From: Hyphomicrobium_A sp964620915
GTDB lineage: Bacteria > Pseudomonadota > Alphaproteobacteria > Rhizobiales > Hyphomicrobiaceae
DNA length: 64,000 nucleotides
NCBI GenBank assembly: GCA_964620915.1
Contig: CAZUKP010000005.1
Span: forward strand, 11,676-75,675
Direction: 5' to 3'
Made by a program: the position numbers and the translations under genes. This document shows, one piece after another, positions 44,109 through 54,097 of this stretch; position 1 is the stretch's first letter, and each line of letters opens with the position of its first letter. The notes beneath the pieces are model-generated. The model ran no database searches. It was given only the letters and a program-made list of their open reading frames with translations, and was not told the DNA's origin.

Positions 44109-45914
44109 TCAAGCATCCTGTGTCTCTCGCCTGGCACGAAACGACCACAAGAACCGTCCGCTGTTAGCACTATCCTCCGTTCCGTTTGTCGCGGCTCGCC
44201 CGAGGGCCGTTAGCGGTGGCGTGGGGCCATCGTGCAGCTCCCAGCCTTTGTCCCGCGCCAAGAGGATCATGGCGCGTTCCGCCAGGGCGGTAATTGTCAG
44301 AAGTGGATGGATACCAACCGGACACGGCAGAACGGCGCCATCGCAGATGTAAAGGCCATCATGAACGGCTGTCGGCGCCAGGCCTTCGCTCGCGTCATAC
44401 ACCTGACCCTTGTGATTGACGACGCCCGAGGAACTATCGGCCCCCATCGAGCACCCGCCAAGTGGATGCACGGTCATCAAGTTGCCGCCCATCAAGCGTT
44501 CGGCGGCCGGGTTGCGCATGTATGCGCCGCCGGTCGCTTCAGTGGCCTTCTTCAAGGTCTCCTCAATCCTCTGGAACACGCGTTGCTGCGGACCATTTCG
44601 CCACTCAACCACTACGCGGTCGTTTTCAAGTCGCATCAGGCCGTTGCCTGCGTCGTGCCCCACGGCGAGGAATGTCTGCGTGTTGTGAACAGCACCGCAG
44701 TAGGCACCCTTGAACAAGCTCTCGGTTGCGCGGCCGTAGGCATCTAGCTCCTCAGAAAGCGAGCGACTGGCAGCATCTCCAAACATTGCCCCGCCCGGAA
44801 CGAGGAGGGACGGTAGCATCGCAGCAAACGCACTGGGCAGTGCGCATTCCACGACCGCCAAGCCCTCGCGAACGTCGGGATCGTCGCGCAGGTCGATGAG
44901 CCCATTGACCGCTTGCCCAACTGGCGGCACGTCTGCCTTGGGTGGGTGGCCGACACCGATCCCATTGACGGGAACGTCGTTGTTGTATGCGATCGCGATC
45001 GCATCACCGTTGCTTGTGAACCGTCCCCCAAGCCAAGGTGAAAACTCCAGGCCATTTTGCCGCGAGCGCAACAGGATCTCAGTAGAGCCGAGCGTACCCG
45101 CACCGAGTATGACGTTGTCCGCCTCTATTGCGATCTTCTTGCTATCGCCCGAGTCCCAAAGTTGCGGCCGCATCCAAATGCGCCACGTACCGTTCGCCTC
45201 TTTGGAAAGTGAGAGGACTTGCAACTCTGTAAAGATCTCTGCACCAAAAGCAGCAGCATCGGCGAGATAGGTCGAAGCAACGGTCGTCTTGGCGCCGACG
45301 TTGCATCCCCCACAGCAATCGCCACACGCCGTACACGCCTCCTGCTCAACGCCTGCGGCGTTGGGACCGCCCTGGTAGGACACATGTAATGGCACGGGGC
45401 GCACCTTGCGATCAAAGGCTCTGCTCGCCAGTTCGAGGGCGGCCACCTTCTCCAAACTGTGTGTTTCAGGGCAAGGCTCGGGACGCAGCATATGGCGTGC
45501 GCGCACGAAGCCTTCGGCCAGCAATCGATCCTCGCGCATTTCCGACGGCCACGCTCGGTCTTCAAACACACGCGGGTCTGGTGCAAGACACACGTTCGCA
45601 TTGATAAGGGATGTTCCACCCAACCCGCACGCCATCATCACGTGAACGTCGTCATTAAGTCGAACGTCAAAAAGCGCGGTCGCCGAGCCCAGGTGCAAAT
45701 TGGCACCGGTGACCTGCAATTCCTTCGTCGCAGCAGCAGCCCGGTCAGGAAAATCGCCGGGAAGAAACTCACGGCCGCGCTCCAAAACAGCGACGCTTTT
45801 CCCGCAGCGGGCCACGCGCGAGGCCGCAACCCCCGCGCCGTAACCCGAGCCGACGACGACAACGTCGTAGCGCTCCTTCAGTCTGGACGCTGGCATCGAG
45901 AGCCGCGGCTGCAT
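44109..45914 (-). CDS. GMC oxidoreductase, paralogue of the fused enzyme
   Basis: The 601-residue flavoprotein is a paralogue of the N-terminal half of the gene that follows it. VVVVGSGYGAGVAASRVARC binds FAD, CGLGGTSLINANV is the GMC signature, CTACGDCCGGCNVGAKTT is the Cys cluster, and VHPLGGCSMGAD closes the active site. It lacks the hydrolase part. It is the second gene of a minus-strand trio: 84 bases after the phosphoesterase and 55 bases before the fused GMC gene. Two tandem GMC paralogues suggest successive or alternative oxidations of related substrates. Confidence 0.9.
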   Translation of the reverse strand: MQPRLSMPASRLKERYDVVVVGSGYGAGVAASRVARCGKSVAVLERGREFLPGDFPDRAAAATKELQVTGANLHLGSATALFDVRLNDDVHVMMACGLGGTSLINANVCLAPDPRVFEDRAWPSEMREDRLLAEGFVRARHMLRPEPCPETHSLEKVAALELASRAFDRKVRPVPLHVSYQGGPNAAGVEQEACTACGDCCGGCNVGAKTTVASTYLADAAAFGAEIFTELQVLSLSKEANGTWRIWMRPQLWDSGDSKKIAIEADNVILGAGTLGSTEILLRSRQNGLEFSPWLGGRFTSNGDAIAIAYNNDVPVNGIGVGHPPKADVPPVGQAVNGLIDLRDDPDVREGLAVVECALPSAFAAMLPSLLVPGGAMFGDAASRSLSEELDAYGRATESLFKGAYCGAVHNTQTFLAVGHDAGNGLMRLENDRVVVEWRNGPQQRVFQRIEETLKKATEATGGAYMRNPAAERLMGGNLMTVHPLGGCSMGADSSSGVVNHKGQVYDASEGLAPTAVHDGLYICDGAVLPCPVGIHPLLTITALAERAMILLARDKGWELHDGPTPPLTALGRAATNGTEDSANSGRFLWSFRARRETQDA

Positions 45915-45998
45915 CGCTTTCGCTTCCCTTCTTCACCACCCGCTCCCGCCGTCGCCCTCAAAGCCCCTTACCGGTCGGTCCGCGCTCACTTTGAGCCA

Positions 45999-47921
45999 TC
46001 AACTTGATTGGAGCTGGGGCTCTCGCCGCTTCACGTCACCAACACGAATCTCAATCGGCCCTTCAATCAACTGCGGTTTCAGAGATTGAGCGGGCACGAC
46101 GGCGGGACCGCTTCCCGCACTATCCTCGCCTTGTTTTCGATACCGCCACGATGAGCGTGCCGGCGGACGCCGGAGGCCTATGGGATAGATCGTCAGCTTG
46201 TCAGGCTCGACCTTGAACCGAAGAAAATTCTTGTACGTGGCAATACTCATCGATGAGAATGCCTGGTCGCAATGCACACCAACGAGACTGCACAGCGTCA
46301 GGTAGGCCCCCCACACAAGCCCAGCGCCGATCCCGCCGATGAAGACCATTTCGGCCCAATATAGGAAGGCTTGCGCGATCGAATAAATCGTTCCCGCCCC
46401 GGTCCTGATGTAGAGCACGCCAAAGTCGGTTGCGATAAAGTTGAGGAAATAGATGCTGAGATTGGTCAGACCGATATAGAGTGCGACCATCGCAATAACC
46501 TGGGCCAGCCAGTGTGCCGACCCGAGGAGAAGTTTCCCGATCCCATTCAGATCCGCGTATGCAACGAGCACGATCCACAGCATGAGCGCCAACAAGCCGA
46601 GAACGGGCGAATTGATCGCGGCCAACACCGTCAGCCCAGCAATCGACCAGAAGCTCGTGATTTTCTCCGATCCCTCAATCAACCAATCGCGCACCGACCG
46701 CCCGTCCACGATGGTGCCCGAGTAGAACCAGGTCATCAGCCAATAGAAGAGACCAAGGCAAACCGCGAATCCATAGTTACGGAAGGGGAATGCCAGCACG
46801 CTCAGGCTCATGAGCCGGCTCCAAGTGCGCGACGGCCAGCAAGTGGCGGATTCCGTTTCGGCCCCGTCCTTGATTTTGCACTTGAGGCTAAGCTCGTGTA
46901 CCCGGGTTGACCAAGGCAACTTGAGCTTGCTCCGCAGCCAATGTGTCGGAGCGAGGTAGGCCCCGCCGCCGCCAGACGTGAAGAAGTTGATCCCGAGATC
47001 TTGGGCTTTGTATCGGCTGTAGTGGTGTACGTCGCCTGCCACGACCGCACAAATGCGCGCGCCTGCGTCAAGCGCAATATCGGTTATGAGATCGAGGTTG
47101 CCTTCTCCATGAAGCGCATCGCGCCCTTCAACGGTCCAACTCGGCTCGGCAATACACAAGACAACTTTGGGCGCTTCCGTCGGGTCCTTCTGCATGGCCT
47201 CTGCCACGCCCCGGAAATAGAGTACCTGTCCCGCATCGAGATATTGCGAAAGTTGGATGTCAGCGCCCCAAATCCACCAGTTGTGCGGCAGGCGGATCGC
47301 AAAATAGCTGCGGTGCTGCGGACACAACCAACCTCCAATGCGGTTTTCGGCTGCAAGCCCAAAGCGCGCCTTGCAGAAAACGTGGTCGAATGAGTTTAAC
47401 CCGTCATACCAATCGTGATTTCCCGGCAGCACGAAGAGATGCCGGCGCGACTTACCTTCGCGGCCAGACGGCAAAGCCATTGCATAGGGCGTTTCAAGCC
47501 GCTCGCGATATGCGGTGCGAGTAGGATAAGGATAGACTTGGTCGCCACCCATGATCAGCAGCTTCGATCCCGGTAGCTGGCCAGCTCCTTCAATGTCGAG
47601 GCGGTTACTGGAGATGAGAGAAGCCATGGCGTATGTGGAGTCGAAGCCGTCGCCAAGGTCGGCGACGTAGTCGAACCAGAACGCGTTGTCGGCGATGAAT
47701 TCCGGCCGTTGGGAATAGTCATACCGATTGATGACGGCCGTCATAACTTCGGGCGCAAAACCATCAATGGTGGCCTGCATAATGCGCTGGTCGGCAAATT
47801 GGCCGAAAATGCCCGAAATGACGTGACGCATCGCGGTCTTGAGCAAGAGGGTCGGGCTGTACCACTGGACCATCCCTGGGAGGGTCCTGAGGTCTATGTT
47901 GTCCCCCGTCCCTACCGACAT
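45999..47921 (-). CDS. membrane-bound metallophosphoesterase
   Basis: The 640-residue protein has an N-terminal calcineurin-like phosphoesterase domain with all motif blocks: DLGDGFDST, IMGGDQVYPYP, LFVLPGNHDWYDG and VAGDVHHYSRY. The C-terminal 250 residues hold at least six hydrophobic segments (IAGLTVLAAINSPVLGLLAL, LAQVIAMVALYIGLTNLSIY and others). The catalytic domain has no signal peptide and precedes the membrane part, so it probably faces the cytoplasm. The ATG at 47921 has GAGGAG eight bases upstream. It is first in the operon with the two GMC genes. The substrate is unknown. Confidence 0.85.
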   Translation of the reverse strand: MSVGTGDNIDLRTLPGMVQWYSPTLLLKTAMRHVISGIFGQFADQRIMQATIDGFAPEVMTAVINRYDYSQRPEFIADNAFWFDYVADLGDGFDSTYAMASLISSNRLDIEGAGQLPGSKLLIMGGDQVYPYPTRTAYRERLETPYAMALPSGREGKSRRHLFVLPGNHDWYDGLNSFDHVFCKARFGLAAENRIGGWLCPQHRSYFAIRLPHNWWIWGADIQLSQYLDAGQVLYFRGVAEAMQKDPTEAPKVVLCIAEPSWTVEGRDALHGEGNLDLITDIALDAGARICAVVAGDVHHYSRYKAQDLGINFFTSGGGGAYLAPTHWLRSKLKLPWSTRVHELSLKCKIKDGAETESATCWPSRTWSRLMSLSVLAFPFRNYGFAVCLGLFYWLMTWFYSGTIVDGRSVRDWLIEGSEKITSFWSIAGLTVLAAINSPVLGLLALMLWIVLVAYADLNGIGKLLLGSAHWLAQVIAMVALYIGLTNLSIYFLNFIATDFGVLYIRTGAGTIYSIAQAFLYWAEMVFIGGIGAGLVWGAYLTLCSLVGVHCDQAFSSMSIATYKNFLRFKVEPDKLTIYPIGLRRPPARSSWRYRKQGEDSAGSGPAVVPAQSLKPQLIEGPIEIRVGDVKRREPQLQSS

Positions 47922-48088
47922 ACGCAAAACTCCTCAGAGCACCGGCGAAGTTAGACAATTGCGTGCGAAAGGGGCCCCTCCCCAACGCGACCGCGGGACT
48001 CTAGGTTGCGCCCAATCCATTGTCCAGAATGTCTGTGAACGGTGCGCCGAAGTTCCCGCCCGAGCGTCGAGTTCGTCGGTGTCCACGG

Positions 48089-49228
48089 CTAGGGACTGAA
48101 GACAAGAACGATGTACGTGAAGAAGATCAACAGATGAACGACGCCCTGAAGCATATTGGTGCGGGTTCCACTAAACGTGATCATGCTGACCAGAATAGTC
48201 AGCGCCAAGAGCACAGTATCATCTCCATTCAGCCCGAGCGTGACAGGATGACCATGGACCAACTCGATAATCACCACGAAGGGTATCGTAAGTGCCACGG
48301 TTGAAAGCGCCGAACCCAGGCAAAGGTTGATGGAGCGCTGCAGCCTGTTGGCGATGGCTGCTTCGAACGCCGCTATACTTTCCGGACCCAGGATGAGCGC
48401 GGCAATAAGAATGCCGCCAATAGCGGTCGGTACGCCCAGTGCGCCGATACCTTGCTGCACCAGAACCGCCAAATAGTCTGCCAATCCAACGATGGGTATC
48501 ATAGTAGCGAAAAGAAGAGCCGAATGGATGAGAATACCCCGCCCGCCTTCGGCATAGGGCGCCTCATGGGGCGTCGGCTCGAGTTCTTTCGGTGCCGGCT
48601 CGAGGAAGAACCCCCTGTGCCGCATCGTCTGGAGGCCAAGAAAAACGGCATAGAGAGCGAGCGTCGCAACCGTAAAAAATACAGCCTGCAAGGCACTCAT
48701 TGTTCCCGCTGGCGAAGAAATCGTGCGGTTCGGCATTACGAGTGCAATGATCGTAAGTGGCACGAGCACGGCCAAGTAAGCGCGCGCACCCTCCAAATTA
48801 TAATCTTGCTGAACGTGAAGGATGCCGCCCGCAAGCAGCGCGAGCCCCACCATACCGTTCATCATGATCATGATGACGGCAAACATGGTGTCACGGGCAA
48901 GCGTTGGGTTTTCTGCGCCTTCGAACATGACGGCGGCGATGAGCGCGACCTCGATAACGATCACCGACATCGTCAAGACAAGGGTTCCAAGTGGCTCGCC
49001 CAACATGTCGGCCAGGTGATCTGCATGCCGAACAACGGCGAAAATGCAGATCATGATCACGGCAATAAGCCAGACGAGGAGTAGGGCCCGCACCATCATG
49101 CGACTGTCGTCTGCCAACCATGCATCGCCGAACTTGAGGAACAGGGCATAGGTGGCAAAACCGATGAAAAGCGGTGCTTCTGCTCGAAGCACACCCATCC
49201 AGCTCAATTTTTCTCGAGCTGTCGTCAT
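48089..49228 (-). CDS. chaA: ChaA-type Ca2+(Na+,K+)/H+ antiporter
   Basis: The 379-residue protein has about eleven membrane segments and the two acidic repeats of the cation/proton exchanger (CaCA) family: VIVIEVALIAAVM in the first half and LILGPESIAAFEAAIANRLQ in the second. The track of the frame continues upstream to 49588, but ATG 49228 has GGAGGG and the standard ChaA beginning. It extrudes cations against protons at the inner membrane. It is divergent from the efflux operon. Confidence 0.9.
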   Translation of the reverse strand: MTTAREKLSWMGVLRAEAPLFIGFATYALFLKFGDAWLADDSRMMVRALLLVWLIAVIMICIFAVVRHADHLADMLGEPLGTLVLTMSVIVIEVALIAAVMFEGAENPTLARDTMFAVIMIMMNGMVGLALLAGGILHVQQDYNLEGARAYLAVLVPLTIIALVMPNRTISSPAGTMSALQAVFFTVATLALYAVFLGLQTMRHRGFFLEPAPKELEPTPHEAPYAEGGRGILIHSALLFATMIPIVGLADYLAVLVQQGIGALGVPTAIGGILIAALILGPESIAAFEAAIANRLQRSINLCLGSALSTVALTIPFVVIIELVHGHPVTLGLNGDDTVLLALTILVSMITFSGTRTNMLQGVVHLLIFFTYIVLVFSP

Positions 49229-49578
49229 TCGAACCCTCCGCACCCAGTCTCTGGGCACCTGGCCCCGTCGTTTCGAAAGCCCTATCACGGGGCCGGCCAC
49301 AACGTCAGTAAGCTCTCGGGTTATGCGACCTGACCCCGCCGTCTGTCTACGCCCGAAAGACGAAAGCGGGAAAGAAGCGTGCCGCCACGGAGCGGAATTG
49401 AAGCCCAAGAGACCACAGCTCACCACACCATGTTGTACAGCCGACCGCCGAGCATTGCTCAATTTGTCATAGTGGGCTCGATCGGATGCGCTAACCTGGT
49501 CTTCGGGCTTGCCGAGTGATGACGATTGGCTAATGTTGGACTTCGATGACGGTCCGAGGCTCAACGGAAGGTCGCCAA
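49229..49578. other. divergent promoter region between chaA and the RND efflux operon
   Basis: 350 bases with no gene. It must hold the promoters of both chaA and the efflux genes. No obvious TetR- or LysR-type palindrome could be placed, and no regulator gene lies beside the pump. Confidence 0.4.
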
Positions 49579-50694
49579 ATGCGGGCACTCAGATCTAGCT
49601 TGGTGGCTCTTTGTCTCCTTGCACTTCATCCCCCGGCCGTAGCCGAGGAAACGACGAAGACTACGACAACCTCTCGCCCAAGCGTTATTGTCGCGTCGGT
49701 CACCACCCAAGACGTCTCAAAGCAAAAAATCTATGTCGGCCGCGTGCAAGCCACCAAGACCGTCAATCTTGTGGCCCGTGTCGAAGGCTTCCTAGAAAAG
49801 CGCGAATTTAAAGAGGGAAGCGTCGTCGAAAAGGATCAGCTTCTCTACGTCATAGAGCAGACGTCTTATCAGGCCGCGCTCGAGCAAGCCCAGGCGGAGT
49901 TGGAGGGCAACCAGGCCACACTCAAGAACAACCAGATCGAATACGACCGCAACAAGAAACTGGCGGCGACCACAGACGTTACACAGGAGACGCTCGACTC
50001 CTCCAAAGCGACGCTCGATGTCTCCAAGTCGAACGTCAAGAGTTCGCAAGCATCCGTCACGACTGCCCAGCTCAACTTGAGCTACACCGAAATTCGCAGT
50101 CCCATGAAGGGGCGCATCAGCGCCACGAACGTCAATGTCGGCAACCTCGTCAACTCTTCGACAGGCACCCTTGCGACCATTGTCAGTCTCGATCCGATCT
50201 ACGTCACGTTCTACGTGCCCGAGAGCGATTTGCTGAAAGCTCGCGAGGCGGGTCTGGTTAAAGGCAAGAATGTTCCACTTAAGACCTTTCTACAGCTTTC
50301 AGACGGCAGCACTTACTCGCATCCGGGAAAACTCGACTATCTCGGTGTCCAAGTTGACCAAAACACCGACACCATCGAGCTGCGGGCTGAGTTCCCCAAC
50401 CCCGACCAAGTTCTGATTTCCGGTCAGTTCGTGAACGTTACGGTGAAGACCGACGAGAAAAAGTCTGCCTTGGTCATTCCGCAGTCTGCAATGCAGCAGG
50501 ATCAGTCCGGCTACTACGTGCTCCTGGTCGACAAGGATGACAAGGTCGTGAAGCGTGCCGTCAAACTTGGCAACCAGATCGGAGCAGATTGGATTGTCAC
50601 CGAAGGGCTGCAGCCCGGCGAACGCATCATCGTTGAGGGCATACAGAAAGTGGCGCCCGGCGAGGTCGTAAACGCCGTTGAGAAGAAGGCCTAA
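49579..50694 (+). CDS. RND efflux periplasmic adaptor (membrane fusion protein)
   Basis: The 371-residue protein has a signal sequence (SSLVALCLLALHPPAVAE) without a lipobox Cys, a biotinyl-lipoyl-like domain (TVNLVARVEGFLEKREFKEG, SVVEKDQLLYVIE), a long alpha-hairpin (about 95-165), and beta-barrel domains (YTEIRSPMKGRISATNVNVG, DNTIELRAEFPNP-like). This is the AcrA/MexA family. It bridges the inner-membrane pump and TolC. Its stop is three bases before the pump start. Confidence 0.93.
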   Translation: MRALRSSLVALCLLALHPPAVAEETTKTTTTSRPSVIVASVTTQDVSKQKIYVGRVQATKTVNLVARVEGFLEKREFKEGSVVEKDQLLYVIEQTSYQAALEQAQAELEGNQATLKNNQIEYDRNKKLAATTDVTQETLDSSKATLDVSKSNVKSSQASVTTAQLNLSYTEIRSPMKGRISATNVNVGNLVNSSTGTLATIVSLDPIYVTFYVPESDLLKAREAGLVKGKNVPLKTFLQLSDGSTYSHPGKLDYLGVQVDQNTDTIELRAEFPNPDQVLISGQFVNVTVKTDEKKSALVIPQSAMQQDQSGYYVLLVDKDDKVVKRAVKLGNQIGADWIVTEGLQPGERIIVEGIQKVAPGEVVNAVEKKA

Positions 50695-50697
50695 CCG

Positions 50698-53600
50698 GTG
50701 CTGACGGAATTCTTCATCGATCGCCCCAAATTCGCGTTCGTCATTTCGATCGTCATTACGCTTATAGGCGCAATTGCGATCTACTTTATACCCGTTGCCG
50801 AGTATCCAGACATCGCGCCGCCGCAGGTGCAAGTCACCGCAACGTATCCCGGCGCCAGCGCCGCAACGGTCGACCAAACGGTCGCCATTCCGATCGAAGA
50901 GCAAGTGAACGGCGTCGAGGACATGATTTACATGTCGTCGATCAGTTCGAGCAACGGCCAGTATCAATTGACCGTGACGTTCGCGGTTGGAACCGATGCC
51001 GATATCGCGGCGGTCAACGTGCAAAACCGCGTTTCACTCGCTTCCCCGCAATTGCCGCAGGCGGTCACACAGCAAGGCGTCAGCACTCGCAAGCAATCCA
51101 GCAGCTTGTTGCTGGTCGTGAACCTGATATCGCCGAAGAACACCTACGATGAGGTGTTTCTGAGCAACTATGCGGCAATCAACTTGCAGGATCCGCTATC
51201 GCGCATTCCAGGCGTTGGCAACGTTTCGCAATTCGGACCGCTTGAGTACAGCATGCGCGTCTGGATCGATCCCAACAAATTGACCGCGCTCAACCTCGAC
51301 CCAACAGACGTCGCAAACGCCATCCAATCCCAAAGCATCCAGGCGACGCCTGGCCAGCTTGGCGCGCCACCGACCTCATTCAAGAATGAGTATCAGTTCA
51401 CGCTGCAGACGAAAGGACAGCTCGATACGGTCCGCGAGTATGAGAATATTATCGTGAAGGCCAATACTGACGGCTCTGTCGTGAAACTGAAAGATGTTGC
51501 CCGGATCGATCTCGGATCGCGCTTTTATGATGCCACGACGGCGCTCAACAATCAGCCTGCGGCGACGATTGGAATTTATCAAACGTCGGGAGCAAATGCG
51601 CTTCAAGTGGCCGATTCGGTCTACCAAGAGCTGGACCGACTATCCAAGAGTTTTCCTTCCGATATCGAATACACGCGACTCTACGACATTACCAAGGCTG
51701 TGCGCGCCTCTGTCGAGGAGATCATTCGCACCCTATTCATTACGGGTGCTCTCGTGATCGGCGTCACGTTTCTGTTTCTCACGAGCTGGCGAGCGACACT
51801 CATTCCATCCATTGCCATCCCCGTCTCTCTCATCGGGACTATGGCGATCCTATTTGCGATTGGCTTTTCCGCCAACATGATCTCGCTGTTCGCAATCATC
51901 CTCGCCATCACGCTGGTAGTCGACGACTCCATCGTGATCATCGAGAATGTCGAACGCATCATGGTCAGCGATAACCTTCCTGTGCGGGAGGCTACGCTCA
52001 AGGCGATGTCCCAAGTCACGCGGCCAATCATCGCCACCACCTTGGTGCTGCTCGCTGTGTTCGTGCCTGTGTGCTTCTTTCCAGGCATTACCGGCGAGGT
52101 CTATCTGCAGTTCGCCCTGACGATCACGGTTGCCTTTACGCTTTCCGCCATCAACGCACTGACGCTCGCGCCCGTCTTGTGCGTCACGTTCCTGGCCCGG
52201 CCGCCTAAAGAGCCGAAGAAGGGGGTGCTCAGCTGGTTCCCGCGCCTAGTTGACAAGGTCCGCGACGGCTACGTGTGGATCGTCAAGGTGATGATCCGTT
52301 TCACCGCTATATCGATGATCGTGTTCGTCGCGTTCGTTGTTGGCGTCGTCTATTTCGTCATGGCCGTGCCGACTTCATTCGTGCCGCTCGAAGACAAAGG
52401 CGTGCTGCTCGTCAACGTGCAGCTCCCCGAAGGGGCGTCGTTGAGCAGAACGAAGGAAATGAGCGCCCAGATGAGCACGCTCATCAAGGGGATGGACGGC
52501 GTCTCGGACGTCATTTCAGTGAGTGGCTACAGCATTCTGGCCGGCAGCGGTTCCAACTATGCGCTGCTCATCCCAATTCTGGCACCCTGGAGCGAGCGAA
52601 CGAGCCCCAACCTCGCGTGGTACAAAATCCTCGAACGCATGGACGAGGAGCTTGCGAAAATTCCAGGCGCAGAATCGTTCGCGCTACCGCTGCCACCGAT
52701 TGATGGGCTTGGAATCACGGGTGGCATCACCGCCCAGCTGCAGGACAGCGCAGACCGGGGCCTTCAGAGTCTCGCAGCGGTCACGCGTGCCCTCGTCGTG
52801 GCCTCCAAGGAAAGTCCTGTCTTCAGCAATTTCTTTACGACATTGTCAGTCGGCGCGCCGCAGTACATCCTCAAGGTCGATCGGATTAAGGCTGAATCTC
52901 TTGGTGTCCCGCTTAACAATCTATACGACGCACTTTCGGCCAATCTCGGCAGCTACTACGTCAACAACTTCAATCTCTACAACAAGCTCTATTGGGTAAT
53001 CATCTCCTCCGAGGATAAATACAGGCAGGCTGTGCCAGACATCGCGCGCATTCAGGTCAAGAATAACAATGGAGATATGATCCCCCTATCCGTACTTGTC
53101 ACTGTCGAGCCAACCATCGGGCCCGAGGCGGTCGACAGGTACAACCTCATTCACACCGCTCAGTTGCAGGGGATGTCGGCAACCGGCTACAGCACGGGGC
53201 AGGCCATTTCGGAGCTCAATAGCCTTGCCAGCAAAGTGCTGCCCGAAGGCTTCAACGTCGAATGGACAGGCCTCTCGTACCAAGAGATCAAATCGGCTGG
53301 TCTCATGGTCTACGTGTTCGCGCTGGCGTTCATGTTCGCTTATCTGTTCCTCGTCGCTCAATATGAGAGTTGGAGCCTGCCACTTTCCGTTATGGCATCG
53401 GCGACGTTCGCCGTTTTTGGAGCATTACTGCCGCTCTACTTCATCTCGCTGCTGAACAACAACATCTACGCTCAAATCGGAATCGTCCTTTTGATTGGTC
53501 TGGCCGCAAAGAAGGCGATCATGCTGGTCGAGTTCTCTCGCGTGCGGCACGAAGTAGAAGGCGAATCGATCAAAGAAGCCGCATTAAGCGCGGCACGCAT

Positions 53601-53847
53601 CCGCTTCCGGCCGGTCACCATGACGGGGCTCTGCTTCATTATCGGAGTGTTGCCACTCGTGTTTGCGTCAGGAGCCGGCGCCTCCAGCCGCATCTCGATT
53701 GGCGTCGTCGTCTTCTCCGGCATGGTGTTCGATTCGATCGTCGGACTGTTCTATATCCCGGTTCTCTATTACTTCTTCCAGTCGCTGCGCGAGCGTTACG
53801 CCCGCAAGCGTCCGCCAGCCGCTGTCGCAGAAGTGCCAAAAACCTAA
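50698..53847 (+). CDS. RND multidrug efflux pump, HAE1 (AcrB-like)
   Basis: The 1,049-residue protein is a full-length AcrB-type trimeric proton-driven pump. It starts at GTG with FIDRPKFAFVISIVITLIGA. The proton relay Asp pair is in LVVDDSIVIIENVERIM. FVPLEDKGVLLVNVQLPEGA and VGVVVFSGMVFDSIVGLF-like C-terminal helices are typical, with GLAAKKAIMLVEF carrying the Lys. By family it exports hydrophobic drugs, detergents or solvents. Genes for the adaptor and TolC flank it. Confidence 0.95.
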   Translation: MLTEFFIDRPKFAFVISIVITLIGAIAIYFIPVAEYPDIAPPQVQVTATYPGASAATVDQTVAIPIEEQVNGVEDMIYMSSISSSNGQYQLTVTFAVGTDADIAAVNVQNRVSLASPQLPQAVTQQGVSTRKQSSSLLLVVNLISPKNTYDEVFLSNYAAINLQDPLSRIPGVGNVSQFGPLEYSMRVWIDPNKLTALNLDPTDVANAIQSQSIQATPGQLGAPPTSFKNEYQFTLQTKGQLDTVREYENIIVKANTDGSVVKLKDVARIDLGSRFYDATTALNNQPAATIGIYQTSGANALQVADSVYQELDRLSKSFPSDIEYTRLYDITKAVRASVEEIIRTLFITGALVIGVTFLFLTSWRATLIPSIAIPVSLIGTMAILFAIGFSANMISLFAIILAITLVVDDSIVIIENVERIMVSDNLPVREATLKAMSQVTRPIIATTLVLLAVFVPVCFFPGITGEVYLQFALTITVAFTLSAINALTLAPVLCVTFLARPPKEPKKGVLSWFPRLVDKVRDGYVWIVKVMIRFTAISMIVFVAFVVGVVYFVMAVPTSFVPLEDKGVLLVNVQLPEGASLSRTKEMSAQMSTLIKGMDGVSDVISVSGYSILAGSGSNYALLIPILAPWSERTSPNLAWYKILERMDEELAKIPGAESFALPLPPIDGLGITGGITAQLQDSADRGLQSLAAVTRALVVASKESPVFSNFFTTLSVGAPQYILKVDRIKAESLGVPLNNLYDALSANLGSYYVNNFNLYNKLYWVIISSEDKYRQAVPDIARIQVKNNNGDMIPLSVLVTVEPTIGPEAVDRYNLIHTAQLQGMSATGYSTGQAISELNSLASKVLPEGFNVEWTGLSYQEIKSAGLMVYVFALAFMFAYLFLVAQYESWSLPLSVMASATFAVFGALLPLYFISLLNNNIYAQIGIVLLIGLAAKKAIMLVEFSRVRHEVEGESIKEAALSAARIRFRPVTMTGLCFIIGVLPLVFASGAGASSRISIGVVVFSGMVFDSIVGLFYIPVLYYFFQSLRERYARKRPPAAVAEVPKT

Positions 53848-54097
53848 GTCGGCTTGCCGGGCATCCCCTAGACAAGTTCGCCTGATTGCACCCGAATCGG
53901 TGTTCGAGTCGCTCCGCAGAGTTGCATCTTTGCACTTCTGGCCATCACGGGCGTGCTCTATAGTTGCTGATCCGAGCGTTCTTGGATGCTCGTTGCGGTC
54001 GAGGCGCACCGAATCTGCTAGCACTTTCGAACGCACGTTGCTCGTACAGTGCGATTGCGGAGGACCATCCTAGCAGACCGCACTTCTGGGGGGAGTA

